Below, in pieces: positions 1-9,109 of a stretch of 64,000 bases of DNA. Positions within the stretch are counted from its first letter, which is position 1. Every line of letters begins with the position of its first letter. The translations under genes and the position numbers were made by a program. Below the pieces are notes generated by a model, which saw only the letters and a list, made by a program, of their open reading frames with translations, searched no databases and was not told the origin of the DNA. The DNA lies in the NCBI RefSeq assembly GCF_022568795.1, contig NZ_JAKZHU010000001.1, positions 1,674,001 through 1,738,000 on the forward strand, read 5' to 3'. The stretch comes from Arsenicicoccus dermatophilus. Its GTDB lineage: Bacteria; Actinomycetota; Actinomycetes; Actinomycetales; Dermatophilaceae.

Positions 1-862
1 CGGCCGACTCCACGCCCTCGGCAACCTGGCGGGTCTCCGCGACGATCTCGTCCACGGACAGGCCCTGGCCGAGCTTGACCCCGAAGGAGTGGTTGCGGGA
101 CAGCGGCGACATGCACGTCGCGATGAGGTCTCCCACGCCCGCGAGCCCGGAGAAGGTCAGCGGGTCGGCCCCGAGCCGGACCCCGAGCCGGGTGGTCTCG
201 GCCAGGCCCCGCGTGATGATCGAGGCCTTGGAGTTGTCACCCAGCCCCAGCCCCTCGGCCATGCCGACCGCGAGGGCCACGACGTTCTTGGTCGCCCCGC
301 CCAGCTCGCAGCCGACGACGTCGGTCTCGGTGTACGGACGGAAGTAGGGCGTCGCGCACAGGTGGGCCACCCGCTCGGCGGTCTCGCGCGAGGCGGAGGC
401 CACGACGCTCGCGGCGGGGTCGTGACGCACGATCTCCTTGGCGAGGTTGGGACCGGTCACGACGGCCACCCGCGCGGGGTCGATGGCGCCGACCTCGCTG
501 ATGACCTCCGTCATACGTCGGCCGGTGCCGCGCTCGATCCCCTTCATGAGCGAGACATAGGTCGCCTCGCGCGGCAGGGTGCCCGCCCACCCGGCGAGGT
601 TGGCCCGCAGGCTCTGGGACGGCACCGCCAGCACCACGGCCTCGACACCGGCCACGGCCTCGGCGACGTCGGACGTGGCCGAGATCGCCGCGGAGAGCGG
701 CAGACCCGGCAGGTACTGCGCGTTGGTGTGGCGCTCGCGGATCTCGTCGGTGACCTCGGTGCGCCGGCCCCACATGGTCACCGTGCACCCGGCGTCCGCC
801 AGGACCGTGGAGAAGGCCGTGCCCCAGCTGCCGGTGCCCAGCACGGCCACCCGCGGGCTCAC
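1..862 (-). CDS. gpsA: NAD(P)H-dependent glycerol-3-phosphate dehydrogenase (3' end outside window)
   Basis: Reduces dihydroxyacetone phosphate to sn-glycerol-3-phosphate, the backbone precursor of phospholipids, in the cytoplasm. Translation from the GTG at 862 gives [16 protein letters not shown], the N-terminal GxGxxG nucleotide-binding turn of GpsA. Further in, [21 protein letters not shown], the catalytic-lysine region [13 protein letters not shown] and GLAGVGDL are all recognisable. About 287 residues are present; the family is usually 330-340, so roughly the last 45 residues lie beyond base 1. The GTG overlaps the stop of plsC by four bases (GTGA), so the two are translationally coupled in a phospholipid-precursor operon. 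Confidence 0.95.
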   Translation of the reverse strand, partial: MSPRVAVLGTGSWGTAFSTVLADAGCTVTMWGRRTEVTDEIRERHTNAQYLPGLPLSAAISATSDVAEAVAGVEAVVLAVPSQSLRANLAGWAGTLPREATYVSLMKGIERGTGRRMTEVISEVGAIDPARVAVVTGPNLAKEIVRHDPAASVVASASRETAERVAHLCATPYFRPYTETDVVGCELGGATKNVVALAVGMAEGLGLGDNSKASIITRGLAETTRLGVRLGADPLTFSGLAGVGDLIATCMSPLSRNHSFGVKLGQGLSVDEIVAETRQVAEGVESA

Positions 863-1614
863 GCGCGACCCCCCGCGACGGCGCCGGGCCCGCGGCCGTC
901 GCCCTGACGGCGCAGGTCGTAGCGCTCGACGGGAGCCGGCTCACCGCGCAGCTCCTCCAGCAGGCGTACGATGTCGGCGACGATCCGGTCGGTGGCCTCA
1001 CGCACCACCTCACCCGTGACCGGCCGGCCCTGCAGGTCCGTGAGGTCCACCGGCGGGCCGGCGAGCACGGTCACCGTCTTGCGTGGGAACGGCCGCAGCC
1101 GGCCGGAGTAGGGCGCCATGATCTCCTGCGGTCCCCACTGCGCCACGGGGATCACCGGGCAGCCGGTCTCCAGGGCGATGCGGGCCGCACCGGTCTTGCC
1201 GGTCATCGGCCACAGCTGCGGGTCCCGGGTGATGGTCCCCTCCGGGTAGATCGGCACCGTCTTGCCCGCCCGGATCGCTCCCACGGCGGCGCGATAGGCC
1301 TCGACGGCGCGACCGGTGTTGCGATAGACGGGGATCTGGCCGGCCAGCGCGGCGAGACGACCGAGGACGGGTGTGCGGAACACCGACTCCTTGGCGAGGA
1401 AGAACGGCGGTCGCCCGTTGTCGTAGAGGAAGTGCGCGAGCACCAGGAAGTCCACGTGCGAGAGGTGGTTGGCGCAGACGACGACCCCGCCGGGGCGGTC
1501 CAGGTGCTCGGTCCCCCGCCATACCCGCCGGGTCAGGGGCACCACGGCAGTCTTGGCGATCACCACGCACGCCCGATATGCCCACGGCAGCCTGATCCTC
1601 GGCGCTCGGCCCAC
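859..1614 (-). CDS. plsC: 1-acyl-sn-glycerol-3-phosphate acyltransferase
   Basis: Acylates lysophosphatidic acid to phosphatidic acid at the inner membrane face. The protein is 251 residues with the acyltransferase motifs in order: block [12 protein letters not shown] (H-x4-D), block II around [11 protein letters not shown], block [12 protein letters not shown] and block [10 protein letters not shown]. The open frame extends upstream to 2058, but the GTG at 1614 is chosen because GAAGGGAT sits just upstream and homology begins there. The longer version would run through cofC on the other strand. It is followed by gpsA with a four-base overlap, linking glycerol-3-phosphate production to its acylation. 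Confidence 0.93.
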   Translation of the reverse strand: MGRAPRIRLPWAYRACVVIAKTAVVPLTRRVWRGTEHLDRPGGVVVCANHLSHVDFLVLAHFLYDNGRPPFFLAKESVFRTPVLGRLAALAGQIPVYRNTGRAVEAYRAAVGAIRAGKTVPIYPEGTITRDPQLWPMTGKTGAARIALETGCPVIPVAQWGPQEIMAPYSGRLRPFPRKTVTVLAGPPVDLTDLQGRPVTGEVVREATDRIVADIVRLLEELRGEPAPVERYDLRRQGDGRGPGAVAGGRA

Positions 1615-1744
1615 GGTGATCCCTTCGCCCTGCGGTCGGCCGGGAGGATCCCGGACGGCTGACCCGCAGGGGCCATGATCGTGCAGCACCTGCGTCCTGT
1701 CGACCTGCGCGACCCGGCGTGGCGCACCTGGGAGGATGGGTCCG

Positions 1745-2416
1745 ATGTCCGACTCCTCCGCACCCCAGCCCTTCCCCTGGCGCGTCGTGATCCCCGTCAA
1801 GGACACGGTCACGGGCAAGTCCCGTCTCGTGCCCCCGGAGGGCATCTCCCGCAACTTCCTGGCGATGAGCATCGCCCTGGACACCATCAACGCCGCCCGG
1901 CACTGCCTGGGTGCCGCTGCCCTGGTGGTGGTGACCGGCGACGAGGCGCTGCAGGCCCACATGGGCTCGTGGGGGGTGCCGGTCCTGCCCGACCCGGGGG
2001 GTGATCTGGACGCGGCTCTGCGGGCCGGTGCGTCGTATGCCGTGACGGCGGCCCGCACGGCCGGGCACGAGGAGCCCGGCGTGGCCGCGCTGCTCGGCGA
2101 CCTGCCGGGGATGCACCCGGACGACCTGCGATCGGTGCTGCTGGCGGCGACGGGGGTGCCGCGCGGCTACGTGCCCGACCGGGACGGGACGGGAACCGTG
2201 CTCCTCACCGCCGCCCCCGGTCTCGCGCTCGCCCCGGCCTTCGGGCCCGGGTCCGCCGGGCGCCACGGGGAGCAGGCGGTCGACCTCACCACGCTGGTCG
2301 AGGTTCCCGAGCGGCTGCGGCTGGACGTCGACGTCCGGGCCGACCTGGCGCGGGTCGCGCAGCTCGGGGTGGGGCGGCACACCGCGATGGTCCTGTCCCT
2401 CGGCGCCCCGGACTGA
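1745..2416 (+). CDS. cofC: 2-phospho-L-lactate/phosphoenolpyruvate guanylyltransferase (F420 biosynthesis)
   Basis: Activates phospholactate (or phosphoenolpyruvate in the actinobacterial FbiD version) with GTP to start coenzyme F420 side-chain assembly. The N-terminus WRVVIPVKDTVTGKSRL is the nucleotidyltransferase signature, and ALLGDLPGMHPDDLRSVL carries the metal-binding GDLP motif of CofC. The ATG at 1745 is preferred over 1736 because GGGAGG at 1730-1735 then lies at proper spacing. The result is 223 residues, normal for the family. It is divergent from plsC and followed by a strong hairpin. Its position next to HU and leuD matches other actinobacteria. No other F420 genes are in the window. 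Confidence 0.9.
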   Translation: MSDSSAPQPFPWRVVIPVKDTVTGKSRLVPPEGISRNFLAMSIALDTINAARHCLGAAALVVVTGDEALQAHMGSWGVPVLPDPGGDLDAALRAGASYAVTAARTAGHEEPGVAALLGDLPGMHPDDLRSVLLAATGVPRGYVPDRDGTGTVLLTAAPGLALAPAFGPGSAGRHGEQAVDLTTLVEVPERLRLDVDVRADLARVAQLGVGRHTAMVLSLGAPD

Positions 2417-2479
2417 GGCCGGCGCGGGGCCGGCGCACGCCTTGCGGGCGTCGACGCGGACCGCACCGCCGCGGGACGT

Positions 2480-2518
2480 GGATCGCCCGCCGCCTCCGAG
2501 GGAGACGGCGGGCGATCC
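2480..2518. terminator. Hairpin between converging cofC and HU genes
   Basis: A perfect 13-bp inverted repeat (2480-2492 with 2506-2518) separated by 13 bases lies between the ends of cofC (+) and the HU gene (-). There is no clear T-run, so it would work as the GC-rich type common in actinobacteria, probably for both directions. Confidence 0.75.
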
Positions 2519-2534
2519 AGACGCGAGGCGGGCC

Positions 2535-3071
2535 CTACTTCTTGCCGTTCTTCTTGCCCGACGCCTTGGGCGTGGCCTTGGCGGCCTTCGTGCCCGTGGT
2601 GCCGGGCGCGTCCTTCTTGGGGGCAGCCTTGGTGACCGGGGCCGGGGTCTTGGCCGCGGCGGGCCGGGCCGCGGCGGTCTTCTTGACCGCGGCCTTCTTG
2701 ACCGCGGCCGAGGCGACCTTGGTGGCGGGGGTGCGGGCGCCCAGCGCGGAGGCGGAGTTGGCGCGCGCCCCGGCGATACCCGACTTCGGGAGCTTCCTGG
2801 GGTCGGCGACGACGTCCTTGAACTGCGCGCCCGGGCGGAACTTCGGCACGTTGGTCTTCTCGATGCGGACCGTCTCACCGGTGCGGGGGTTGCGACCGGT
2901 CCGAGCGGCGCGCGCGGCCCGCTCGAAGGTGCCGAACCCCGTGATGCCCACGCTGCCGCCGCCGGCGACCTCGCGGATGATGACGTCGACGATGGCCTCG
3001 ACGGCCTCCGACGCGGCCCTGCGGCTGCCGAGGCGCCCCTCGAGGGCATCGAGCAGATCTGCCTTGTTCAC
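2535..3071 (-). CDS. hup: HU-family nucleoid protein with lysine/alanine-rich C-terminal tail
   Basis: Histone-like DNA-binding protein that bends and compacts the chromosome. Residues 1-90 are a complete HU fold starting MNKADLLDALEGRLG, with the GFGTFERAARAARTGRNPRTG segment forming the DNA-binding arm. Residues from about 100 to 178 are a low-complexity Lys/Ala/Pro/Thr tail (VKKAAVKKTAAARPAAAK and similar), as in mycobacterial HupB and Streptomyces HupS. The 178-residue length fits the two-part actinobacterial type. It lies downstream of leuCD on the same strand, but a 428-bp gap suggests its own promoter. Confidence 0.95.
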   Translation of the reverse strand: MNKADLLDALEGRLGSRRAASEAVEAIVDVIIREVAGGGSVGITGFGTFERAARAARTGRNPRTGETVRIEKTNVPKFRPGAQFKDVVADPRKLPKSGIAGARANSASALGARTPATKVASAAVKKAAVKKTAAARPAAAKTPAPVTKAAPKKDAPGTTGTKAAKATPKASGKKNGKK

Positions 3072-3499
3072 ATTCCCTCCACATGTCCGTTGCGTCCGGC
3101 AGGCTGCCGGTCGTCACCGCGTCGGTCGAGGGAAGGACCCCTGCGCCCTGCCAAGGCTCGACCTGTCCTCGACGGTAGGTAATCGGCGGGGCCACGTCTA
3201 CGAATTCGGGAAGTTGGACCACTTGCCCGACAAGGACTTTGGGGGGCGGGGGGAGCCGGTGGGACGAGCCTCGGTCACGTGGCCCCTGGCCTGCGCAGAT
3301 CCCGTCCGGGCGGGGCCCCCTCTCGGCCCTCCGACCGAAAGCACTGCGACACAACATACTTCACTCAGAGTAGTCGAATGAACACGTATAGATAACCGGC
3401 CGTCGGGCCGAACGAACGGATGCGCCAGGGGATCTCGGGGCGGCTCCCAGAGGTCGGGTCGAGGCGCCGAAAAATAACTTTCGGCCTCTCGGCGTGTTG
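3072..3499. other. 428-bp gene-free interval, HU promoter region
   Basis: No coding region is convincing here. The stretch around 3340-3400 is clearly AT-richer than its surroundings. On the minus strand it contains TTCATT, an 18-bp spacer and TATGTT, a plausible promoter for the HU gene some 270 bp downstream. Just after leuD, a 7-bp inverted repeat GCCGAAA/TTTCGGC (3466-3485) could be a weak end-of-operon hairpin. The promoter is inferred by eye only. Confidence 0.4.
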
Positions 3500-4099
3500 C
3501 TACGCCGATCGGGTGAGCGTGCTCGGGAGACGGCCCGGCCGACGCGCCTCGAAGGCCGTGATCGCCGCCTCGTGGTGCAGGGTCAGGCCGATGTCGTCCA
3601 GACCCCCCAGGAGCCGCCAGCGGGTGTAGTCGTCGATCTCGAAGGGGGCGACCAGCTCCCCGCAACGGACCTGCCGCTCCTGCAGGTCCACCGTCACCGC
3701 GGTGCCCGGGTCGTGCTCCAGCAGCTTCCAGAGCAGCTCGACGTCGGACTGGGCGACGGCCGCCGTCAGCAGGCCCGCCTTGCCGGAGTTCCCCCGGAAG
3801 ATGTCGGCGAAGCGGGACGAGATCACCACCCGGAAGCCGTGATCCATCAGCGCCCACACCGCGTGCTCGCGCGAGGAGCCGGTGCCGAAGTCGGGGCCGG
3901 CCACGAGGATCGTCCCGCCGGCATACGCCGGATCGGCCAGCACGAAGCCCGGGTCCGAGCGCCAGCCCGCGAACAGGCCGTCCTGGAAGCCCGTGCGCGA
4001 CACCCGCTTGAGGTATTCGGCCGGGATGATCTGGTCGGTGTCGACGTTGCTGCGGCGCAGGGGCACCCCGACTCCGGTGTGGACGACGAACGGCTCCAC
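3500..4099 (-). CDS. leuD: 3-isopropylmalate dehydratase small subunit
   Basis: Small (swivel) subunit of isopropylmalate isomerase, which converts 2-isopropylmalate to 3-isopropylmalate in leucine synthesis. The 199-residue protein has the family landmarks [14 protein letters not shown], the [14 protein letters not shown] loop that contacts substrate, and [19 protein letters not shown]. It starts three bases after the leuC stop, so the two subunits are co-translated. Length and motifs are normal. Confidence 0.97.
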   Translation of the reverse strand: MEPFVVHTGVGVPLRRSNVDTDQIIPAEYLKRVSRTGFQDGLFAGWRSDPGFVLADPAYAGGTILVAGPDFGTGSSREHAVWALMDHGFRVVISSRFADIFRGNSGKAGLLTAAVAQSDVELLWKLLEHDPGTAVTVDLQERQVRCGELVAPFEIDDYTRWRLLGGLDDIGLTLHHEAAITAFEARRPGRLPSTLTRSA

Positions 4100-4102
4100 G
4101 GC

Positions 4103-5542
4103 TCACGCTCCTTCGGTCGAGGTAGGGCGGGCTGGCAGGTCGGCCGGGCCGGCGAGCGTGCCGCGCACGGCGGTGGCGGCGGCGACGGCGGGTGAGACCA
4201 GGTGGGTGCGCCCGCCCGGCCCCTGCCGCCCCTCGAAGTTGCGGTTGGAGGTGGAGGCGCAGCGCTCCCCCGGCCCGAGGCGGTCCGGATTCATCGCCAG
4301 GCACATCGAGCACCCGGGCAGGCGCCACTCGGCCCCGGCCGCGGTGAACACCTCGTGCAGGCCCTCGGACTCGGCCTGCTGCTGCACCCGGGCCGATCCG
4401 GGGACGACGAGCATCCGCACCCCGTCGGCGATCTCACGGCCCCGCAGCACCTCCGCGACCTCCCGCAGGTCCTCGATGCGGCCGTTGGTGCACGACCCGA
4501 CGAAGACCGCGTCGACCGGGATGTCCTTGAGCGGCATACCTGCTCGCAGACCCATGTAGTCGAGGGCGCGGCGCGCGTCGGCCGCCGCGTCGTCGTCCCC
4601 GAGCGCGTCCGGATCCGGCACCTCGGCCGACAGGGGCAGCCCCTGGCCGGGGTTCGTGCCCCAGGTGACGTGCGGGGACAGCGTCGTCGCGTCGATGACG
4701 ACCTCGCGGTCGAAGGTCGCGTCGTCGTCCGAGCGCAGTCGCGACCAGGCCGCGACGGCGGCGTCCCAGTCCGCACCGGTGGGGGCGTGCGGACGTCCCC
4801 GCAGGTAGTCGAAGGTCACCTGGTCCGGGGCGATCATGCCCGCTCGGGCCCCGGCCTCGATCGACATGTTGCAGACCGTCATCCGCGCCTCCATCGACAG
4901 CGAGCGGATGGCGGGGCCGCGGTACTCGATCACGTGGCCCTGCCCCCCGCCCGTACCGATCCGGGCGATGACCGCGAGGACCAGGTCCTTGGCCGTGACC
5001 CCGGCCGGCAGCTCGCCCTCGACGGTGACCGCCATGGTCCGGAAGGGCCTGAGCGGCAGGGTCTGGGTGGCCAGGACGTGCTCGACCTCGGACGTGCCGA
5101 TGCCGAGGGCCAGCGCCCCGAAGGCGCCGTGGGTGGAGGTGTGGGAGTCGCCGCAGACGACCGTCATCCCCGGCTGGGTGAGGCCGAGCTGCGGGCCCAC
5201 GACGTGCACGATCCCCTGCTCGGGGTCACCCATCGGGCGCAACGGGATGCCGAGCTCGGCGCAGTTGCGGCGTAAGGTCTCCACCTGGGTCAGGCTCACC
5301 GGGTCGGTGATCGGGCCCGGTGTGGTGGGGACGTTGTGGTCCTCGGTGGCGAGCGTCAGGTCCGGGCGGCGCACGGTGCGCCCCGCGAGGCGCAGTCCGT
5401 CGAAGGCCTGAGGGCTGGTCACCTCGTGAAGCAGGTGCAGGTCGATGTAGAGCAGGTCGGGCTCGCCGTCGGCGCGGTGCACGACATGGGACTCCCACAC
5501 CTTCTCGGCAAGGGTGCCGCCGTGGTTCGGGCTGACGCTCAC
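4103..5542 (-). CDS. leuC: 3-isopropylmalate dehydratase large subunit
   Basis: Catalytic subunit of isopropylmalate isomerase with a [4Fe-4S] cluster. In 479 residues it has [31 protein letters not shown] (first cluster cysteine) and [12 protein letters not shown] (the other two), and it begins with [12 protein letters not shown] as is typical. It forms an operon with leuD. The 133-bp divergent region to the IclR-type regulator gene contains an inverted repeat likely to be that regulator's operator. Confidence 0.97.
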   Translation of the reverse strand: MSVSPNHGGTLAEKVWESHVVHRADGEPDLLYIDLHLLHEVTSPQAFDGLRLAGRTVRRPDLTLATEDHNVPTTPGPITDPVSLTQVETLRRNCAELGIPLRPMGDPEQGIVHVVGPQLGLTQPGMTVVCGDSHTSTHGAFGALALGIGTSEVEHVLATQTLPLRPFRTMAVTVEGELPAGVTAKDLVLAVIARIGTGGGQGHVIEYRGPAIRSLSMEARMTVCNMSIEAGARAGMIAPDQVTFDYLRGRPHAPTGADWDAAVAAWSRLRSDDDATFDREVVIDATTLSPHVTWGTNPGQGLPLSAEVPDPDALGDDDAAADARRALDYMGLRAGMPLKDIPVDAVFVGSCTNGRIEDLREVAEVLRGREIADGVRMLVVPGSARVQQQAESEGLHEVFTAAGAEWRLPGCSMCLAMNPDRLGPGERCASTSNRNFEGRQGPGGRTHLVSPAVAAATAVRGTLAGPADLPARPTSTEGA

Positions 5543-5643
5543 GGTCTCCTCCGATGGGCTGGGCGCGATTGGTCGGGTATGTCGGCGGGCCGCTGGCCCT
5601 CTCTGCTGGCAGGCTGTCGCAGGATGGCTACGCAGCGGATTTG

Positions 5644-5662
5644 CGTCTCAGGCTACGAGACG
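5644..5662. promoter_or_regulatory. Candidate IclR/NdgR operator between leuC and its regulator
   Basis: A perfect 6-bp inverted repeat CGTCTC-N7-GAGACG lies about 100 bp upstream of leuC and 14-32 bp upstream of the regulator start. That position suits autoregulation and leuCD control. NdgR/LtbR-type IclR proteins are known to control leuCD in Streptomyces and Corynebacterium. The identification of this repeat as the site is inference. Confidence 0.5.
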
Positions 5663-5675
5663 GCAGTATCATGCT

Positions 5676-6398
5676 ATGGACACCTCTACATCGGGCGTCG
5701 GCGTCCTCGACAAGGCCGCCATCGTGCTCGGAGCCCTCGAGGCAGGACCCGCCACGCTCGCCCAGCTCGTCTCCGCCACGGGGCTGGCCCGGCCCACCGC
5801 GCACCGCCTCGCGGTCGCCCTGGAGCACCACCGCCTCGTGGCCCGCGACATGCAGGGCCGCTTCGTTCTCGGACCCCGCCTCGCCGAGCTGTCCAGCGCG
5901 GCCGGGGAGGACCGGCTCCTGGCCGCGGCGGGCCCCGTGCTCAACGCCCTGCGCGACCACACCTCCGAGAGCGCGCAGCTGTTCCGGCGCCAGGGCGACC
6001 ACCGCATCTGCGTCGCCGCCGCCGAGCGCCCGATGGGTCTGCGCGACTCGATCCCGGTCGGCGCCTCCCTGTCCATGCTCGCCGGCTCGGCCGCCCAGGT
6101 GCTGCTCGCCTGGGAGGAGCCCGACCGGCTCCACCGCGGCCTGCAGGGCGCGAAGTTCACCGCCACCACCTTGTCCGGGGTGCGGCGCCGGGGCTGGGCC
6201 CAGTCGGTGTCCGAGCGCGAGCTCGGCGTGGCCTCGGTGTCCGCCCCCGTGCGGGGTCCCTCCGGCCGGGTCGTCGCCGCCGTGTCGATCTCCGGCGCCA
6301 TCGAGCGGATCTCCCGCCAGCCCGGCCGGCTCCACGCCGCCACCGTGGTCGCCGGCGCCAACAAGCTCACCGAGATCCTGCGGCGCTCCGCGTCCTGA
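5676..6398 (+). CDS. ndgR: IclR-family transcriptional regulator, NdgR/LtbR-like
   Basis: A 240-residue DNA-binding regulator. Residues about 8-65 form the winged helix (LDKAAIVLGAL, LAQLVSATGLARPTAHRLAVAL); the remainder is the IclR effector domain, with the typical SIPVGASLSMLAGSAAQVLLAW and SVSAPVRGPSGRVVAAVSISG. It is divergently placed against leuCD, as in Streptomyces NdgR and Corynebacterium LtbR, which act on leucine and other amino acid genes. The ATG at 5676 is chosen from homology. Upstream in-frame codons back to 5514 would overlap leuC and the operator repeat, and there is no clear ribosome site. Confidence 0.88.
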   Translation: MDTSTSGVGVLDKAAIVLGALEAGPATLAQLVSATGLARPTAHRLAVALEHHRLVARDMQGRFVLGPRLAELSSAAGEDRLLAAAGPVLNALRDHTSESAQLFRRQGDHRICVAAAERPMGLRDSIPVGASLSMLAGSAAQVLLAWEEPDRLHRGLQGAKFTATTLSGVRRRGWAQSVSERELGVASVSAPVRGPSGRVVAAVSISGAIERISRQPGRLHAATVVAGANKLTEILRRSAS

Positions 6399-6445
6399 CC
6401 CACCCCGACCCCGCGGCTCGTGGCGGCGACCCCTCCTCGCCGAGC

Positions 6446-6740
6446 ATGCCCCCGACCAAGGTCGTCGGGGCCGGCGAGCCGCTCGACCCCGCGGTCATCG
6501 AGCAGGTGGAGCGGGGCTGGGGCGCGACCGTGCGCGACGGCCTCGGCCAGACCGAGACGACCCTCGCGGTGTCCAGCTCCCCCGGTCAGCCGGTCGAGCC
6601 CGGTGCCAAGAGCTGCCCATGACCGTCTCCGGCAAGATCCGCCGGGGGAGCTGCGCAACGCCGAGCAGCAGGGCTACGCGGGCGAGGGCGCCCGACCTGC
6701 GGGTGACGTGCACGAGGACGGCTTCCCGGACCTCAAGGGC
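6446..6740 (+). pseudogene. Relic of an AMP-forming acyl-CoA synthetase
   Basis: Three short stretches in different frames match one protein family in the right order. At 6446-6621 comes VVGAGEPLDPAVIEQVERG followed by GLGQTETT and PGQPVEPG, the A5-region loop of acyl/acetyl-CoA synthetases. From 6619 comes MTVSGKIRR, the C-terminal A10 motif with the catalytic lysine. From about 6647 comes GELRNAEQQ followed by EDGFPDLKG, the usual end. The adenylation-domain N-terminus is gone, the region between A5 and A10 is deleted, and there are two frame changes. Clearly non-functional. It is adjacent to a CoA-transferase gene, so a former acyl-CoA locus is possible. Confidence 0.8.
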
Positions 6741-6765
6741 TGCCCCACCCCGGACCCCCCGCCCG

Positions 6766-6808
6766 CGACGGAGCCTCGCGCCTGGACACCGGGTGCGAGG
6801 CTCCGTCG
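6766..6808. terminator. Terminator hairpin downstream of the CoA-transferase
   Basis: A 14-bp perfect inverted repeat (6766-6779 with 6795-6808) with a 15-base loop, 10 bases beyond the stop of the minus-strand CoA-transferase gene. Confidence 0.75.
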
Positions 6809-6818
6809 GCGGGGCGGC

Positions 6819-8126
6819 TCACAGGATGCGCATCTCCTGGGCCTTGATCCCCAGCTCCTCGCGGAACTTGGGGTGGGCGATGTCGATCAGCGCCCGGCAG
6901 CGCTCCTGGTTGGTCTTGCCGCGCAGCTGGGCCACGCCATACTCCGTGACGACGTAGTTGACGTCGTTCTTGGAGGTGGAGACGTGCGCGCCCGGCTTGA
7001 GGGTGGGCACGATGCGCGAGATCGTGTCGCCCTTGGCCGTGGACGGGGTGACGATGAAGGACTTGCCGCCCTTGGAGCGGTTGGCCGCGCGCACGAAGTC
7101 GCTCTGGCCACCGGTGCCGGAGTAGGGCATCCACCCCATCGACTCCGAGCAGCACTGGCCGATGAAGTCGATCTCGACGGTGGCGTTGATCGTGTGCATG
7201 TCGTCGATGCCGCCGACGACGTAGGGGTCGTTGGTGAAGTCGACCGGGTGCATCTCCAGGGCGCGGTTGCGGTGCATCCAGGAGTAGAGCCGCTCCGACC
7301 CGAGCGCGAAGGTCGCGACCGAGCGGCCGGGCAGGAGGTTCTTGAGCCGGTTGGTGACGACGCCGGCCTCGACCAGGGACAGGATCCCGTCGCCGATCAT
7401 CTCGGTGTGCACGCCCAGGTCCTTGCGGTCGGTGAGCTGCATGACCACGGCGTCGGGGATCGCGCCGAAGCCGATCTGGATGGTGGCGCCGTCGGGGATC
7501 AGGTCGGCGACGTACGCGCCGATCGCCTGCTGCACCGGGCCGATCTCCGGCAGCCCCACCGTCGTCAGCGGGCGGTCGTCCTCGACGACGGCGGCCACCT
7601 GGTCGACGTGCACGTGGCACTCGCCGTAGGCGTAGGGCACGCGCGGGTTGACCTCGAGCACTACGCAGCGGGCCTTCTCGATCGCGGCCATGGTGTAGTC
7701 CGTGCTGAGCGAGATGGAGAAGTAGCCGTGCTCGTCCATCTCCGAGGCCATCGCGAAGACCACGTCGCAGGGGAAGAGCCCCTCGCGGATCAGCGAGGGC
7801 ATCTCGGTGAAGTAGTTGGGGCGGTAGGGGATCCAGCCGGCCTGCCCACCAGGACGCGTGGGACCGCCATAGAAGTAGGCGGTGTGCCGCACGTGGTCGA
7901 CGGTCTCCGGGTCGTAGTAGTCGAACGTCCGGAAGGGGATGATCTGCTCCACCGCGACCCCGTGGAGCTCTCGGCGCCGCTCGGACAAGGCCTCCAGCAG
8001 CGAGGGCGGCTCACCGACCCCGGTGGGGACGACGATCGTCTCGCCGTCCTGCACGAGACGGACCGCGTCGTGCGCGCTCGTCAGCTTGCGGCGGTAAGCA
8101 TCCTGGGCGGTCAGGCTCGTCGTCAT
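6819..8126 (-). CDS. Acetyl-CoA hydrolase/CoA-transferase family protein
   Basis: Moves CoA between carboxylic acids, most likely with acetate, 4-hydroxybutyrate or succinate as partner. The 435-residue protein has both halves of the family: an N-terminal ETIVVPTGVGEPPSLLEAL loop and a C-terminal half with GFGAIPDAVVMQL, LGVHTEMIGDG (glutamate expected to form the CoA thioester) and EIDFIGQCCSESMG. It resembles the 4-hydroxybutyrate/butyryl-CoA:acetate transferases more than the succinyl-CoA:acetate type, but the acceptor cannot be fixed from sequence. ATG 8126 is supported by GGAGAG seven bases upstream. It stands alone, between terminators. Confidence 0.85.
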   Translation of the reverse strand: MTTSLTAQDAYRRKLTSAHDAVRLVQDGETIVVPTGVGEPPSLLEALSERRRELHGVAVEQIIPFRTFDYYDPETVDHVRHTAYFYGGPTRPGGQAGWIPYRPNYFTEMPSLIREGLFPCDVVFAMASEMDEHGYFSISLSTDYTMAAIEKARCVVLEVNPRVPYAYGECHVHVDQVAAVVEDDRPLTTVGLPEIGPVQQAIGAYVADLIPDGATIQIGFGAIPDAVVMQLTDRKDLGVHTEMIGDGILSLVEAGVVTNRLKNLLPGRSVATFALGSERLYSWMHRNRALEMHPVDFTNDPYVVGGIDDMHTINATVEIDFIGQCCSESMGWMPYSGTGGQSDFVRAANRSKGGKSFIVTPSTAKGDTISRIVPTLKPGAHVSTSKNDVNYVVTEYGVAQLRGKTNQERCRALIDIAHPKFREELGIKAQEMRIL

Positions 8127-8439
8127 CGTCACTCTCCATCGAGGCGGCCGGTGGGTCGCTCCATCCTCCCGGCCCGGGGCGGAGCCGACAACGCGACCCC
8201 CCTGGTTGCCGATGTGACCTGTCAGACACCGGCGGAAGGCCGGGAGCGCCACCACGCACCCGAGTCCCCCGCACGACGACCAGCGGGTGCCGGATCAGAC
8301 CGTGGGCTCTTCATGCTCCCGGGGTCGGAGCGCACCCCGGTGTCACCCCGCAAGCACCCTGGGCCCGCCGAGGCGGGCCCAGGGTGGGACGCTGCGGCCC
8401 GGAGACCGCCGAGGGTGCTCGTGCCGCTGGTGCGCTCGC
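8127..8439. other. Interval holding the CoA-transferase promoter and an upstream terminator
   Basis: No gene is seen. It contains the hairpin at 8356-8385 that ends the transcript of the membrane protein upstream. The rest should contain the minus-strand promoter of the CoA-transferase, but no clear promoter elements are visible. Confidence 0.5.
8356..8385. terminator. GC-rich terminator hairpin
   Basis: A perfect 14-bp stem (8356-8369 with 8372-8385) with a two-base gap, 55 bases past the stop of the minus-strand membrane protein gene. Confidence 0.75.
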
Positions 8440-9003
8440 TCAGACGGTCGCGTCGCCGGCCCGGCGGGCGTGCCGCAGACCGAGCAGGCCGAGCAGGAGC
8501 ATCAGCGCGGAGCCGACGTAGGCCGCGATCGCGGCGAACCTGGCGATGGTGCCCATCGTGGCGAAGGCGTAGGCGGTCAGCAGCATCGAGCGCAGCGAGT
8601 TGCCCATGAACAGGCTCTGGCGCAGCTCGCCGAGCTTCTTGAGCTCGGTCTGGTCCGCGGCGGGGTCCTTGGACTTCTTCATGAACTCGCCGGACACCTC
8701 CTCGTAGGTGCGCCCGCCGGACTGCTTGTCCATGTGGACCTGGATGTAGTGGTCGGCGAAGGCCTTGGCCTGCTCACCGGTCGTCATCTCCTGGCCGGCG
8801 TACTTCTCGAGGTAAGGCTTGATGGCCGGGTCCTCGAGCTGCTTGCCGGAGGGCATGGTGATCTTCTGGGCGGCCAGCTGGTCGTGGACCTGACCCTGGG
8901 CGAAGGAGGAGGCCCAGGTCAGCAGGCCACCCCCCACGAGCAGCAGCAGGGCGAGCAGGAGCCCGAGGGAGGACAGCAGGGTGTCGAGGGTCTTGCGGCG
9001 CAT
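8440..9003 (-). CDS. Membrane protein with two transmembrane helices and an extracytoplasmic loop
   Basis: A 187-residue protein not assigned to a named family. Residues about 8-30 (LLSSLGLLLALLLLVGGGLL) and about 145-178 (IARFAAIAAYVGSALMLLLGLLGL) are membrane helices. The roughly 115 residues between are hydrophilic and helical, with acidic and lysine-rich segments, and probably sit outside the membrane. The ATG at 9003 has a strong AGGAGG at correct spacing, which excludes the longer frame to 9072. It resembles unassigned actinobacterial membrane proteins. Single-gene unit between the tRNA genes and a terminator. Confidence 0.75.
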   Translation of the reverse strand: MRRKTLDTLLSSLGLLLALLLLVGGGLLTWASSFAQGQVHDQLAAQKITMPSGKQLEDPAIKPYLEKYAGQEMTTGEQAKAFADHYIQVHMDKQSGGRTYEEVSGEFMKKSKDPAADQTELKKLGELRQSLFMGNSLRSMLLTAYAFATMGTIARFAAIAAYVGSALMLLLGLLGLRHARRAGDATV

Positions 9004-9109
9004 GGGGTGCCTCCTTGCGGTGAGAGACGACCGGCATCGGTCGACCCTTCCACTGTGCACCTGGTCGTTCACGCTTCAACCACCGGGGGCGTGTTCCCGG
9101 TCACGGACG

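Noticed and set aside
1010-3049. 679-residue minus-strand frame over plsC, cofC and HU
   Set aside because: It covers three well-supported genes and consists of Arg/Pro/Ser runs.
3466-3485. Strong terminator after leuD
   Set aside because: The 7-bp hairpin is not followed by a U-run and is AT-rich in the stem; only a weak candidate.
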